In this document: positions 1 through 6,496 of the stretch, in pieces
Position numbering within the stretch: the stretch's first letter is position 1
How the letters are laid out: each line of letters starts with the position of its first letter
Assembly: GCA_020348765.1 (NCBI GenBank)
Contig: CP070753.1
Location: 153,373-160,039, forward strand
DNA from: Burkholderiales bacterium
Lineage (GTDB): Bacteria; Pseudomonadota; Gammaproteobacteria; Burkholderiales; Burkholderiaceae_E
Direction: 5' to 3'
Length of the DNA: 6,667 bases
Notes under the pieces: model-generated
What the model was told of the DNA's origin: nothing
Databases searched by the model: none
Seen by the model: only the letters and a program-made list of their open reading frames with translations
Translations under genes and position numbers: made by a program

Positions 1-345
1 ATGATCTCCCGGCACACGGTCGAGCCGTACCGGGTCGGCGAGGTGTCGATCCCGCCCGGCGAGACGCTTTTCTTCATGGTCGGCGCAGCCAACCGCGACC
101 CGGCCGTGTTCCCGGACGCCGAGCGCTTCGACGTCGGCCGCCACCCCAATCCGCACCTGGGCTTCGGCGCCGGCATCCACTACTGCGTCGGTGCACCGCT
201 GGCACGCGTGGAGGCCCAGGTCGCCTTCGAGCGGCTGCTGCATCGCTTCCCCGAAATCGCGCTGGGTCAGGACGGGTTCCGCTGGCGCAAGCTGGTCAAT
301 CTGCGCGGCCTGCAGTCGCTGGTGCTGAGCCCGGCGCGGCCCTGA
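1..345 (+). CDS. Cytochrome P450, C-terminal part (5' end outside window)
   Basis: This is the last 114 residues of a bacterial cytochrome P450, a heme-thiolate monooxygenase that inserts one oxygen atom from O2 into an organic substrate. The heme-binding signature FGAGIHYCVGAPLAR is intact, with the axial cysteine at residue 62 of the visible part. The preceding meander (NRDPAVFPDAERFDVGR, residues 31-47) has the usual NRDP and ERF elements. The helix after the cysteine and the C-terminal hydrophobic strand (LRGLQSLVLSP) close the fold normally. P450s are about 400 residues, so roughly the first 290, including the I-helix and the ExxR motif, lie upstream. The ATG at position 1 is therefore probably an internal methionine. 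The soluble style suggests a class I enzyme needing a ferredoxin and reductase, none of which is in view. The Rieske oxygenase gene starts 31 bp downstream on the same strand. Substrate and CYP family cannot be assigned from this fragment. Confidence 0.95.
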   Translation: MISRHTVEPYRVGEVSIPPGETLFFMVGAANRDPAVFPDAERFDVGRHPNPHLGFGAGIHYCVGAPLARVEAQVAFERLLHRFPEIALGQDGFRWRKLVNLRGLQSLVLSPARP

Positions 346-376
346 AGCGGCCAGCAGGTTCTCATCGCCTTGCGAC

Positions 377-1702
377 ATGAAGACCGGTCCGGACATCGCC
401 CGCCTGATCGACGACCGGCCCGACGCCGGCGTGTTCCGCGTGCACCGGGACGCGTTCCGGGACCCGGCCGTGTTCGAGCGGGAGATCGAACGCCTGTTCG
501 AGGGCGGCTGGGTCTACGTCGGTCATGCGTCGCAGCTGCCCCAGCCGCACGACTACCTGACGGCCGTGATCGGCCGGCAGCCGGTGGTGCTGATGCGTGA
601 CGCCGACGGTGCGCTCGGCTGCTTTCTGAACACCTGCCGGCACAAGGGCGCACTGGTCTGCCACCACGGGCGCGGCAACCGGCGCGCGCACGTGTGCCAC
701 TACCACGGCTGGTCGTTCGCAAGCAGCGGTCGCAACGTCGCGATCAAGGCGCGTGCCGCGGGCGCGTATTCGGACGCATTCGACGGCGACTGCCATGACC
801 TGCAGCCGGTGGCGCACTTCGGCGAGTACCGTGGCTTCCTGTTCGCGAGCCTGGCGCCCGACACGATTCCGCTCGCCCAGCACCTGGGCGATGCGCGCAT
901 CTTCATCGACATGGTCGCCGACCAGTCCGAAGACGGCATCGAGCTGGTCCCGGGTACGGTCACGTACACGTTCCGCGGCAACTGGAAGCTGCAACTCGAG
1001 AATTCCGTCGACGCCTACCATTTCACGTCGACCCACCCGTCGTACCTGCGACTGCTCGACCGGCGTGCCGCGATGGCCGCACGCCCGGACGCGGCCGCTG
1101 CGATCTGGCAGGGCGACGGTGGCCGGGCGGTCGAAGAGACGATGGGTTCGTTCGGTTTCCCGCAGGGCCACGCGCTGGCGTGGACCACGTCGCCGGTCGA
1201 GCGACACCCGCTGTACGAGTCGCTGCCCGCGCTTCGCGAGCGCGTCGGTGCGCTGCGGGCCGACTGGATGCTGCGCACGCGCCAGTTCAACCTGTTCCCC
1301 AACCTGCAGCTGGCCTCGAACGCGGCACTGCAGATGCGCGTGATTCGCCCGCTGGCGGTGGACCTGACCGAGATCAGCTCGTACTGCGTGGCGCCGGTGG
1401 GCGAGCCACCGCAGAAGCGGCGCCAGCGGCTGCGCCAGTACGAGGACTTCTTCAACCCCAGTGGCCTGGCCACGCCGGACGACACGGTCACGTTCGAGGA
1501 CTGTCAGGCCGGCTTCGCCTGCGGCGCGGTCCAGTGGCAACAGGGCTACATGCGCGGCATCACGCGCGTGGCCGAAGGCCCCGACGAGCACGCGCGCGCG
1601 CTCGGCATCACGCCGTCGAACTCGGTCAACGGCTCGTTCGCGATGGCCGACGAGACCGTGTTCCACGCCATGTACCGCGCGTGGGCGCGGCGACTGGCAT
1701 GA
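377..1702 (+). CDS. Rieske ring-hydroxylating oxygenase, alpha (catalytic) subunit
   Basis: This is the large subunit of a Rieske non-heme iron oxygenase, 441 residues, probably cytosolic. Such enzymes use electrons from a reductase to dihydroxylate or monooxygenate, usually on an aromatic ring. The Rieske [2Fe-2S] domain has C87-x-H89 and, 17 residues later, C107-x2-H110. The catalytic domain carries N209-x2-D212-x2-H215-x4-H220, where H215 and H220 bind the mononuclear iron and D212 bridges to the neighbouring Rieske centre. E374-D375 in TFEDCQAG is the likely third (Asp) ligand. The C-terminal pattern, with WQQGYMRG at 387-394, and the length resemble the benzoate/anthranilate dioxygenase (BenA/AntA) group more than naphthalene types. 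That is a family-level impression and the substrate is not assignable. The ATG start gives a normal N-terminus, but the ribosome site is weak (AGG about 16 nt upstream), so coupling to the P450 is possible. The stop overlaps the beta-subunit start (ATGA). No reductase gene is seen. Confidence 0.95.
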   Translation: MKTGPDIARLIDDRPDAGVFRVHRDAFRDPAVFEREIERLFEGGWVYVGHASQLPQPHDYLTAVIGRQPVVLMRDADGALGCFLNTCRHKGALVCHHGRGNRRAHVCHYHGWSFASSGRNVAIKARAAGAYSDAFDGDCHDLQPVAHFGEYRGFLFASLAPDTIPLAQHLGDARIFIDMVADQSEDGIELVPGTVTYTFRGNWKLQLENSVDAYHFTSTHPSYLRLLDRRAAMAARPDAAAAIWQGDGGRAVEETMGSFGFPQGHALAWTTSPVERHPLYESLPALRERVGALRADWMLRTRQFNLFPNLQLASNAALQMRVIRPLAVDLTEISSYCVAPVGEPPQKRRQRLRQYEDFFNPSGLATPDDTVTFEDCQAGFACGAVQWQQGYMRGITRVAEGPDEHARALGITPSNSVNGSFAMADETVFHAMYRAWARRLA

Positions 1703-2202
1703 GCGGGCTCGAACGCCTGTCGGCGGTGCTGTACCGCGAGGCGCAACTGCTCGACACGCAACGCTGGGACGACTGGCTCGCGCTGTACCGCGCCGACGCC
1801 GAGTTCTGGCTGCCGGCCTGGACCGACGAACATCGGCTGGCCGCGTCCCCCGAAACGGAGTTGTCGCTGATGTACTGCTCGGCACGCGCCGGGCTCGAAG
1901 ACCGGGTCTGGCGGCTGCGCTCGGGACTGTCGGTGGCCTCGACCCCGCCTTTGCGTACCGTGCATTCGATCAGCAACGTGCTACGGGTCGGTGCTGGCAC
2001 TACGGGCGCCGCGGCCTGGGCCGAGCTGCACTCGAGCTGGACCTGCCACGTGTGGAACCTCAAGCGCCAGCAGCAGCACGTGTTCTTCGGCCGCTACGAA
2101 CACCGGTTGCGCCGGCAGGGTGACGAGTGGCTGATCGCAAGGAAGAAAGTTACCCTGATGAACGACCGCATCCCGACCATGATCGACTTCTACTGCGTCT
2201 GA
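1699..2202 (+). CDS. Ring-hydroxylating oxygenase, beta subunit
   Basis: This is the small, non-catalytic subunit (167 residues) of the same oxygenase. It belongs to the cone-shaped SnoaL/NTF2-like fold that packs under the alpha trimer in alpha3beta3 enzymes. Visible family features are the N-terminal helix with ExxLLDTQRWDDWLALY (residues 14-30), then FWLPAW, the RTVHSISNV strand (86-94), the HVFFGRYEHRL strand (127-137), and the C-terminal WLIARKKVTLMND...IDFYCV segment. Length matches BenB/XylY-type beta subunits (about 160 residues). The ATG is chosen because it overlaps the alpha-subunit TGA as ATGA, the typical arrangement for translational coupling and 1:1 subunit supply. The open frame extends upstream inside the alpha gene, but that part has no family similarity. 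No metal site is expected or seen. The next gene begins after a single base. Confidence 0.93.
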   Translation: MSGLERLSAVLYREAQLLDTQRWDDWLALYRADAEFWLPAWTDEHRLAASPETELSLMYCSARAGLEDRVWRLRSGLSVASTPPLRTVHSISNVLRVGAGTTGAAAWAELHSSWTCHVWNLKRQQQHVFFGRYEHRLRRQGDEWLIARKKVTLMNDRIPTMIDFYCV

Positions 2203-2203
2203 C

Positions 2204-3094
2204 ATGTCGAACAGCCCGTACACCCTCCGTACCGCATTCGCGCTCTGCGCCTGGGTCGCGCTCGGCCTCGGCATGTCCGGTGCTTCGGATGCGCGCGCGC
2301 AGACCCGCCTCGAATACCAGGCGGCCAGCGCGGTCGCGCTGCGCAACCCGCACGACCTGAAGCTCTCGCCCGACGGCAGGCACCTGTTCGTCTCGGACGT
2401 CGGCAACAACCGGGTCGCGATCCTCGATCCGGAGACGCTCGCGCTGGTCGCCGAGTTCGGCGCCGATCACCAGTCGGGCACGCACGATGTCGACTTCGAT
2501 CGCGAGGGCCGGGCCCATGTCGCCGACACGCACAACAACCGGGTACTCGTCTATTCGCTCGCGGGCCTGAAGGCGACCCGGGTCGGCGAGCTCGCCGGCG
2601 GCTTTCGGGGCCCCGAGGGCGTGCTGGCGCACCCGAACGGGCGCGTCTACGTGGCCGGGGCCTGGTCGCACAATGTCGTGGCCTTCGAGAACGGCCGCAT
2701 CGTCGCCGAGCTGAAGGGCCTGGCCTCGCCGCACGACCTCGAGCTCGCGCCCGGTGGCGACATCTGGCTGGCCGATGCCGGCAACGACCGCATGCTGCTG
2801 CTCTCGCCCGAGCTCGAGATCAAGCGAGCGCTCAAAGGCGCGCCCTACCATTTCGACGGCGTGCGCTACCAGGACGTGCTCGCCGACGGCACGCTGATCG
2901 TCGCCGACAAGAACAGCCACCGGGTGCTGGTGATCGGTGCCGACGGTCGGCTGCTGCATGTCGTCGGCTCGGGACAACCCGGCAAGGGGCCGGGCGTGTT
3001 TCGGACGCCCGAGGGCGTCGAGACCCGCGGTGACACGGTCTGGCTGTCGGACTCCGGCAACGACCGCGTCGTGCGCTACAAGCTGCGGCGATGA
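2204..3094 (+). CDS. Exported NHL-repeat six-bladed beta-propeller protein
   Basis: This 296-residue protein has a Sec signal peptide: the basic start is weak (R9), a hydrophobic core spans about residues 11-24, and an AxA-type cleavage site is likely after A30-R-A32, before Q33. The mature part is almost entirely NHL repeats. Strand signatures recur at GNNRVAIL (68-74), HNNRVLVY (110-117), SHNVVAF (155-161), GNDRMLLL (193-200), NSHRVLVI (237-244) and GNDRVVRY (285-292). These alternate with P-(H/E)-(D/G)-(L/V) turns such as [11 protein letters not shown] (48-58) and [10 protein letters not shown] (268-277). That gives about six blades, enough for one closed propeller and little else. Family members include scaffolds, ligand-binding proteins and peptidyl-hydroxyglycine lyases. 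I see no extra catalytic domain, so no reaction is assigned. Its start is 1 bp after the beta-subunit stop and has no clear ribosome site, so it is probably translated by coupling. An exported protein between cytosolic oxygenases is unusual and may act in substrate sensing, binding or uptake. Confidence 0.88.
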   Translation: MSNSPYTLRTAFALCAWVALGLGMSGASDARAQTRLEYQAASAVALRNPHDLKLSPDGRHLFVSDVGNNRVAILDPETLALVAEFGADHQSGTHDVDFDREGRAHVADTHNNRVLVYSLAGLKATRVGELAGGFRGPEGVLAHPNGRVYVAGAWSHNVVAFENGRIVAELKGLASPHDLELAPGGDIWLADAGNDRMLLLSPELEIKRALKGAPYHFDGVRYQDVLADGTLIVADKNSHRVLVIGADGRLLHVVGSGQPGKGPGVFRTPEGVETRGDTVWLSDSGNDRVVRYKLRR

Positions 3095-3143
3095 GTTGCC
3101 GCGACCACCCTTCATTCGGCCTCGTGCGGGGCCAGAGACCCAG

Positions 3144-4178
3144 ATGACCGATACCGCGATTCCGCTTTCCGTTCTCGACCTGGTGCCGGTGCGCACCGGC
3201 GACACGCCTTCCGAGGCGCTGCGCAACGCGCTCGATCTCGCTCGGCATGCCGAACGCTGGGGCTACACGCGCTACTGGGTCGCCGAGCATCACAACATGA
3301 TCGGGATCGCCAGCGCGGCGACCTCGGTCGTGATCGGCTACATTGCCGGCGGCACGCAATCGATCCGGGTCGGCTCGGGCGGCGTCATGCTGCCCAACCA
3401 CTCGCCGCTGGTCATCGCCGAGCAGTTCGGAACGCTGGCGTCGCTCTATCCGGGGCGCATCGACCTGGGGCTCGGCCGCGCGCCGGGCACCGACATGCTG
3501 GCCATGCGCGCGATGCGTCGCGATCCGCAGTCGGCCGAGCGCTTCCCTGAAGACGTGCTCGAGCTGCGTGCCCTGCTCGGCCCGGTGCAGCCCGACCAGC
3601 GCTTTCGCGCCGTTCCCGGCGCGGGCACCAACGTGCCGCTGTGGATCCTGGGCTCGAGCCTGTACGGCGCCCAGGTCGCGGCCCACTTCGGGCTTCCGTA
3701 CGCGTTCGCCTCGCATTTCGCGCCGGCCGCCCTGTACGATGCGCTGGACGTCTACCGCCAGATGTTCCGGCCCTCGGAGCAGCTCGAGCAGCCGTACGCG
3801 ATGCCCTGCGTCAACGTGATCGCCGCGGACACCGACGAAGAGGCGCGCCACCTGTTCACCAGCCTGCAGCAGCGGTTCACGGACATGACGCGCAACGAGC
3901 GCGGACTGCTCGCGCCACCGATCGACGACATCGACAGCTACTGGATCCCGCCCGAGAAAGCGCAGATCGAGCGGATGCTCGCCTGTTCCTTCGTCGGCTC
4001 GCCCGCGACGGTGGCTGCCGGGCTGGCCGCATTCGTCGAGCGCACCGGCGCCGACGAGCTGATCGTCAGCAGCGCGATCTACGACCATGCCGCACGGCTT
4101 CACTCTTACGAGCTGCTGGCCGGGATCGGTCGCGAGCCGGGGCTGCGCAAGGCGGTGCCGAACGCGGCCAGCGCCTAG
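3144..4178 (+). CDS. Luciferase-like (LLM) flavin-dependent monooxygenase, YhbW/MsnO8-like
   Basis: This is a 344-residue member of the bacterial luciferase-like superfamily, a TIM-barrel that uses reduced FMN and O2. The N-terminal strand SVLDLVPV (9-16) is followed by the helix [16 protein letters not shown] (36-51), with the typical AEHH. Then come the [20 protein letters not shown] block (76-95) and the [17 protein letters not shown] block (101-117), close to the single-component-like YhbW/MsnO8 subgroup. The C-terminal [15 protein letters not shown] (283-297) and [23 protein letters not shown] (304-326) complete the barrel. The length agrees with that subgroup (about 330-345). The start is the ATG at MTDTAIPL, preceded by AGAGA 6 nt upstream; the frame is open further upstream but lacks similarity there. 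It follows the propeller gene by 49 bp and is probably the last gene of the oxygenase block. FMNH2 would have to come from a flavin reductase not present here. The substrate is unknown, and the real activity of YhbW relatives is generally unproven. Confidence 0.92.
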   Translation: MTDTAIPLSVLDLVPVRTGDTPSEALRNALDLARHAERWGYTRYWVAEHHNMIGIASAATSVVIGYIAGGTQSIRVGSGGVMLPNHSPLVIAEQFGTLASLYPGRIDLGLGRAPGTDMLAMRAMRRDPQSAERFPEDVLELRALLGPVQPDQRFRAVPGAGTNVPLWILGSSLYGAQVAAHFGLPYAFASHFAPAALYDALDVYRQMFRPSEQLEQPYAMPCVNVIAADTDEEARHLFTSLQQRFTDMTRNERGLLAPPIDDIDSYWIPPEKAQIERMLACSFVGSPATVAAGLAAFVERTGADELIVSSAIYDHAARLHSYELLAGIGREPGLRKAVPNAASA

Positions 4179-4194
4179 GCAGCGCGCCAGGGGC

Positions 4195-4332
4195 GCTGCA
4201 TCTGCTGGCGGCGCTGCATCTGCTGGCGCTGCTGCATCTGCTGGCGGCGCTGCATCTGCTGGCGGCGCTGCATCTGCTGGCGGCGCTGCATCGGCCAGCG
4301 CCGCTGCATCGGCCAGCGGCGCCGCATCGGGC
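4195..4332. repeat. 18-bp GC-rich tandem repeat array, seven copies plus a degenerate one
   Basis: Head-to-tail 18-bp units occupy the start of the 320-bp non-coding gap. Copies 1, 3, 4 and 5 (from 4195, 4231, 4249 and 4267) read GCTGCATCTGCTGGCGGC. Copy 2 (4213) differs at one base near its end. Copies 6 and 7 (4285, 4303) share a block change to GCTGCATCGGCCAGCGSC, in which the hexamer GCTGGC is replaced by its own reverse complement, GCCAGC. An eighth unit from 4321 is recognisable for about 12 bp. There are no spacers, so this is not a CRISPR array. Because 18 is divisible by three, no frame is interrupted; one + frame would read as a repeating LHLLAA run joined to the DeoR gene. No plausible start precedes that run, so I read the array as non-coding. 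Identical neighbouring copies point to recent slippage or unequal exchange. Confidence 0.93.
4280..4322 (+). other. Two mutually exclusive 9-bp hairpins in the repeat array
   Basis: Hairpin A pairs GCGGCGCTG (4280-4288) with CAGCGCCGC (4296-4304) around the loop CATCGGC. Hairpin B pairs GCGCCGCTG (4298-4306) with CAGCGGCGC (4314-4322) around the same 7-nt loop. Both stems are perfect, but they share bases 4298-4304, so only one can form at a time. They arise where the TGCTGG-type copies meet the GGCCAG-type copies. No T-run follows, so neither is a standard intrinsic terminator. The pairing is directly readable; any switching or terminating role is inference, and GC-rich repeats can produce such stems by chance. 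Confidence 0.6.
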
Positions 4333-4421
4333 GCTTTCCGATCGGTCGAGCCGCACGACCTCTCTAGCCGCGCTGAGGCCGCGAACCTGCCCCGGCCGGC
4401 GCAGCGTGCTGCGGTCGCGCG

Positions 4422-4443
4422 GCGTGCGAGCCGACTCGCACGC
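4422..4443 (+). other. Perfect 9-bp inverted repeat with CCGA loop upstream of the deoR-type gene
   Basis: GCGTGCGAG (4422-4430) and CTCGCACGC (4435-4443) are exact reverse complements separated by the 4-nt loop CCGA. In RNA this would be a very stable hairpin, ending 55 bp before the DeoR-type start codon. It could end transcription of the oxygenase operon with help from Rho, protect an mRNA end, or be a protein-binding palindrome in DNA. The only following T-run is three bases about 9 nt beyond the stem, too weak for a confident intrinsic terminator call. Confidence 0.6.
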
Positions 4444-4451
4444 GCCATCGA

Positions 4452-4488
4452 TTTCGGATAGCTTTCGGAATCACCCCAGCCCGAAAGC
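4452..4488. promoter_or_regulatory. Candidate DeoR-family operator: TTTCGG half-site cluster
   Basis: TTTCGGA occurs at 4452-4458 and again at 4463-4469, an 11-bp step that puts both on the same face of the helix. The second belongs to a perfect inverted repeat, GCTTTCGG (4461-4468) with CCGAAAGC (4481-4488), 12 bp apart. The cluster ends 10 bp before the DeoR-type start codon. DeoR-family operators such as those of GlpR and AgaR contain TTCG or TTTCG elements, so autoregulation by the downstream repressor is a reasonable reading. I cannot identify convincing -35/-10 boxes beside it. Confidence 0.5.
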
Positions 4489-4498
4489 AAGTCCGGCC

Positions 4499-5281
4499 AT
4501 GATTCCGGTGCAACGGTACGCGCTGATCCTCGAGCGCCTGCGAGAGCGGACGGCCGCGTCGATCAATGAACTGGCGGTGGACATCGGCGCCTCGCCGTCC
4601 ACGGTGCGGCGCGATCTCGAGCACCTGGCAGTCCAGGGCTATGTGCAGCGCACTCGCGGCGGGGCCATGATGGCACGAGGCCAGATGGCCGCGATCGAGG
4701 TCGAGCCCGATATCGCCGCCCAGATTGCGCGGGAGAAGAAGGCGGCGATCGGCCAGGCGGCCGCGGCGATGCTGCGGTCAGGCCAGAGCGCCATCTTCGA
4801 TTCCAGTTCGACCGTGATGGAGGCCGCCAGGGCCACGATCGAGCGTCGCATCGCTCTGACGGCGGTGACCAACAGCCTGACCATTGCGCAGGTCTTCGCC
4901 GGCGCGGGCGGGGTGCGCGTGATCGTTCCGGGCGGCATGGTCCGTGAGGCGTCGATGACCCTGATCGGAGAGCCGGGTGCCGCGTTCCTTGCAAGCCTTC
5001 ACGTCGACGTCGCATTCATCGGCACCCACACCATCAGCGGCCGGCACCTGACGGAAACCTCCCTCGAGGTGGCCGCCGTCAAGAGGGCCATGATCCGTGC
5101 CGCCGAACGCGCAGTAGTGCTTGCCGACGGATCGAAGTTCCAGTCGCCCGCGTTCTGCAACATCTGCGCAGTGACCGAGATCGACGAAATCCTGACCGAC
5201 GACGGCGCCGACCCCGAGGCGGTCGCGGCGCTGCGCGCGCTCGGCATCAAGATCACCTGCGTGCCGGCGGCCACCGGTTGA
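4499..5281 (+). CDS. DeoR-family transcriptional regulator
   Basis: This is a full-length (260 residues) DeoR/GlpR-type repressor. The N-terminal winged helix-turn-helix covers residues 5-57, with INELAVDIGASPSTVRRDLEHL (22-43) and the wing RTRGGAM (51-57). The C-terminal sensor domain is an ISOCOT/phosphosugar-isomerase-like fold. It has the DSSST phosphate-binding loop (101-105), TAVTNSL (121-127), VPGG (143-146), IGTHTIS (174-180) and TETSLEVAAVKRAMI (185-199), then VLADGSKF (207-214). Members usually bind a phosphorylated sugar or sugar acid and release DNA. The ATG is chosen because the domain starts right there (MIPVQRYALILERL); the frame is open far upstream through the repeat array, but without a start or homology. 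The kinase gene follows 10 bp later, so it is probably co-transcribed and repressed by this protein. The effector is likely a phosphorylated four-carbon acid or product of the local pathway, inferred only from context. A TTTCGG operator candidate sits immediately upstream. Confidence 0.94.
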   Translation: MIPVQRYALILERLRERTAASINELAVDIGASPSTVRRDLEHLAVQGYVQRTRGGAMMARGQMAAIEVEPDIAAQIAREKKAAIGQAAAAMLRSGQSAIFDSSSTVMEAARATIERRIALTAVTNSLTIAQVFAGAGGVRVIVPGGMVREASMTLIGEPGAAFLASLHVDVAFIGTHTISGRHLTETSLEVAAVKRAMIRAAERAVVLADGSKFQSPAFCNICAVTEIDEILTDDGADPEAVAALRALGIKITCVPAATG

Positions 5282-5291
5282 ATCGGAACCG

Positions 5292-6404
5292 ATGACCGTC
5301 CGCATTCTTGCCGACGACCTGACCGGCGCGTTGGACAGCGCAGCGCAGTTCGCAGGATCAACTGCGGGCATTCCGGTCCGCTGGAGCGCGCATTCGGACC
5401 CGGGGCCCTCGGAATCGTTCGCGCTGGACACGCAGTCGCGCGAGCAGCCGGCCGCGCGCGCCGGGGAAATCGCCGGGACACTGGTGCACCTGCTGGCGCC
5501 GGCGGACATTGCGTTCAAGAAGATCGACAGCCTGCTGCGCGGCCACGTCGCCGAGGAGTTGGCCGCCTGCATCGGCCGGAGCGGGTTCGGCCGCTGCATC
5601 CTGGCTCCGGCCTTCCCGTATCAGGGCCGGGTCACGGTCGGCGGGCGTCAGCGTCTGCTCGATCCGGCATCGGGGCGACCGGGCGCACCGGTCGGCCCCG
5701 ACCTCGCCGGCGAGCTTGCACGGCTGGGTATTTCGGTCGGTCTCGTCGCGCGCCGAGCAGAGCTGGACGGACGCGACGAACGCGTGCTGCTGTGCGACGC
5801 GCACGACGACGAGGACCTCGCCGCGATCGCCGCTGCGGGGCGCCGGTGCGCGAAATCGATCCTCTGGTGCGGGACCGCGGGCCTCGCCGGCGCGCTGGCC
5901 CCCAGTGCGGTGCCGCGCCCGGCGCTCGAGCAAGGGTCGGTGCTCGCGGTGGTCGGGTCTCCGCACGCGGTCAGCAGGGCGCAGCTTGCACGGGTGGCCG
6001 AGACGCGACCCGAAATCGTGGTCCGATTCGCTGACGGCTCGCCCAGCGAAATCGACGCGCTCGAGCAGCGGCTGCGCACCGGGGAACGTCGTGCAGTCCT
6101 GGTGCCCGATGCGCGTTCCGCCAGGGACCCGGTGCGCGCAGCGCGGAGAATCGCCGCAGCGCTCGCGAGGCTGGTCACGACGATCGACAGGCCCTCGCGG
6201 CTCCTGGCCACCGGCGGCGCAACCCTTTCGACGATATGCGATGCGGTCGGTGCACGGTCTCTGGAGGTCGGCGGTCAACTCGCCCCCGGGATTCCGGTCT
6301 CTCGCGCCCGCGGCGGGCCGTGGGACGGGCTACAGGTCGTCTCGAAGTCCGGAGCGTTCGGTCCACCACCTCTCCTGCTGCAGTTGCTGTACGACACCCT
6401 CTAG
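5292..6404 (+). CDS. dtnK: DUF1537 four-carbon acid sugar kinase (threonate/erythronate kinase-like)
   Basis: This 370-residue protein belongs to the DUF1537 kinase family, which phosphorylates four-carbon acid sugars (D-threonate, D-erythronate, 3-oxotetronate) at O4 using ATP. The N-terminal substrate-side domain has ILADDLTGALD (5-15), FKKIDSLLRGHVAEEL (75-90) and APAFPYQGR (105-113). The C-terminal nucleotide-side domain has CGTAGLAG (193-200), VVGSPHAVSRAQ (220-231), LATGGAT (305-311), PGIPVSRA (332-339) and SKSGAFG (351-357). It is somewhat shorter than the usual 390-430 residues; the region after PAFPYQGRVTVGG looks condensed, so substrate preference could differ. The start ATG has a weak GGAA 4 nt upstream and lies 10 bp after the regulator stop. 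The neighbouring PdxA-like gene favours a D-threonate or D-erythronate route, since that pair suffices there, whereas 3-oxotetronate kinase usually travels with an isomerase and a decarboxylase. The family call is firm; the symbol is tentative. Confidence 0.93.
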   Translation: MTVRILADDLTGALDSAAQFAGSTAGIPVRWSAHSDPGPSESFALDTQSREQPAARAGEIAGTLVHLLAPADIAFKKIDSLLRGHVAEELAACIGRSGFGRCILAPAFPYQGRVTVGGRQRLLDPASGRPGAPVGPDLAGELARLGISVGLVARRAELDGRDERVLLCDAHDDEDLAAIAAAGRRCAKSILWCGTAGLAGALAPSAVPRPALEQGSVLAVVGSPHAVSRAQLARVAETRPEIVVRFADGSPSEIDALEQRLRTGERRAVLVPDARSARDPVRAARRIAAALARLVTTIDRPSRLLATGGATLSTICDAVGARSLEVGGQLAPGIPVSRARGGPWDGLQVVSKSGAFGPPPLLLQLLYDTL

Positions 6405-6496
6405 CGACGGCACCACAACGTATGTCCCTGAGTGCGATCCGGGGCAGCAGTCATCGGCCTCAGGCATGATCCGATCTTGAAGGATTTGGGAGAATC

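Noticed and set aside
1180..1698. Earlier start for the beta subunit
   Set aside because: The extra residues overlap the alpha gene in another frame and are low-complexity Arg/Ala-rich. The ATGA overlap start gives the normal family length.
362..1885. Minus-strand open frame of 507 codons opposite the oxygenase genes
   Set aside because: It is antisense to the well-supported alpha and beta subunits, is Arg/Ala/Val rich with no recognisable domain, and is typical of open shadow frames in high-GC DNA.
3095..3143. Terminator between the propeller and LLM genes
   Set aside because: Only a GGCC/GGCC pairing of 4 bp is visible and there is no T-run, so there is no support for a transcription stop.
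4195..4332. CRISPR array
   Set aside because: Units are 18 bp and directly contiguous with no unique spacers, and no cas gene is present.
2832..4490. Minus-strand open frame of 552 codons, including a PPADAA repeat segment
   Set aside because: It lies opposite the propeller and LLM genes. The repeat peptide is just the 18-bp array read backwards, and no domain is visible elsewhere.
3641..4498. Long N-terminal extension of the DeoR protein with LHLLAA repeats
   Set aside because: The frame is open upstream, but the first part is out of frame inside the LLM gene, no good start with ribosome site is found, and the DeoR domain begins exactly at the ATG at 4499.
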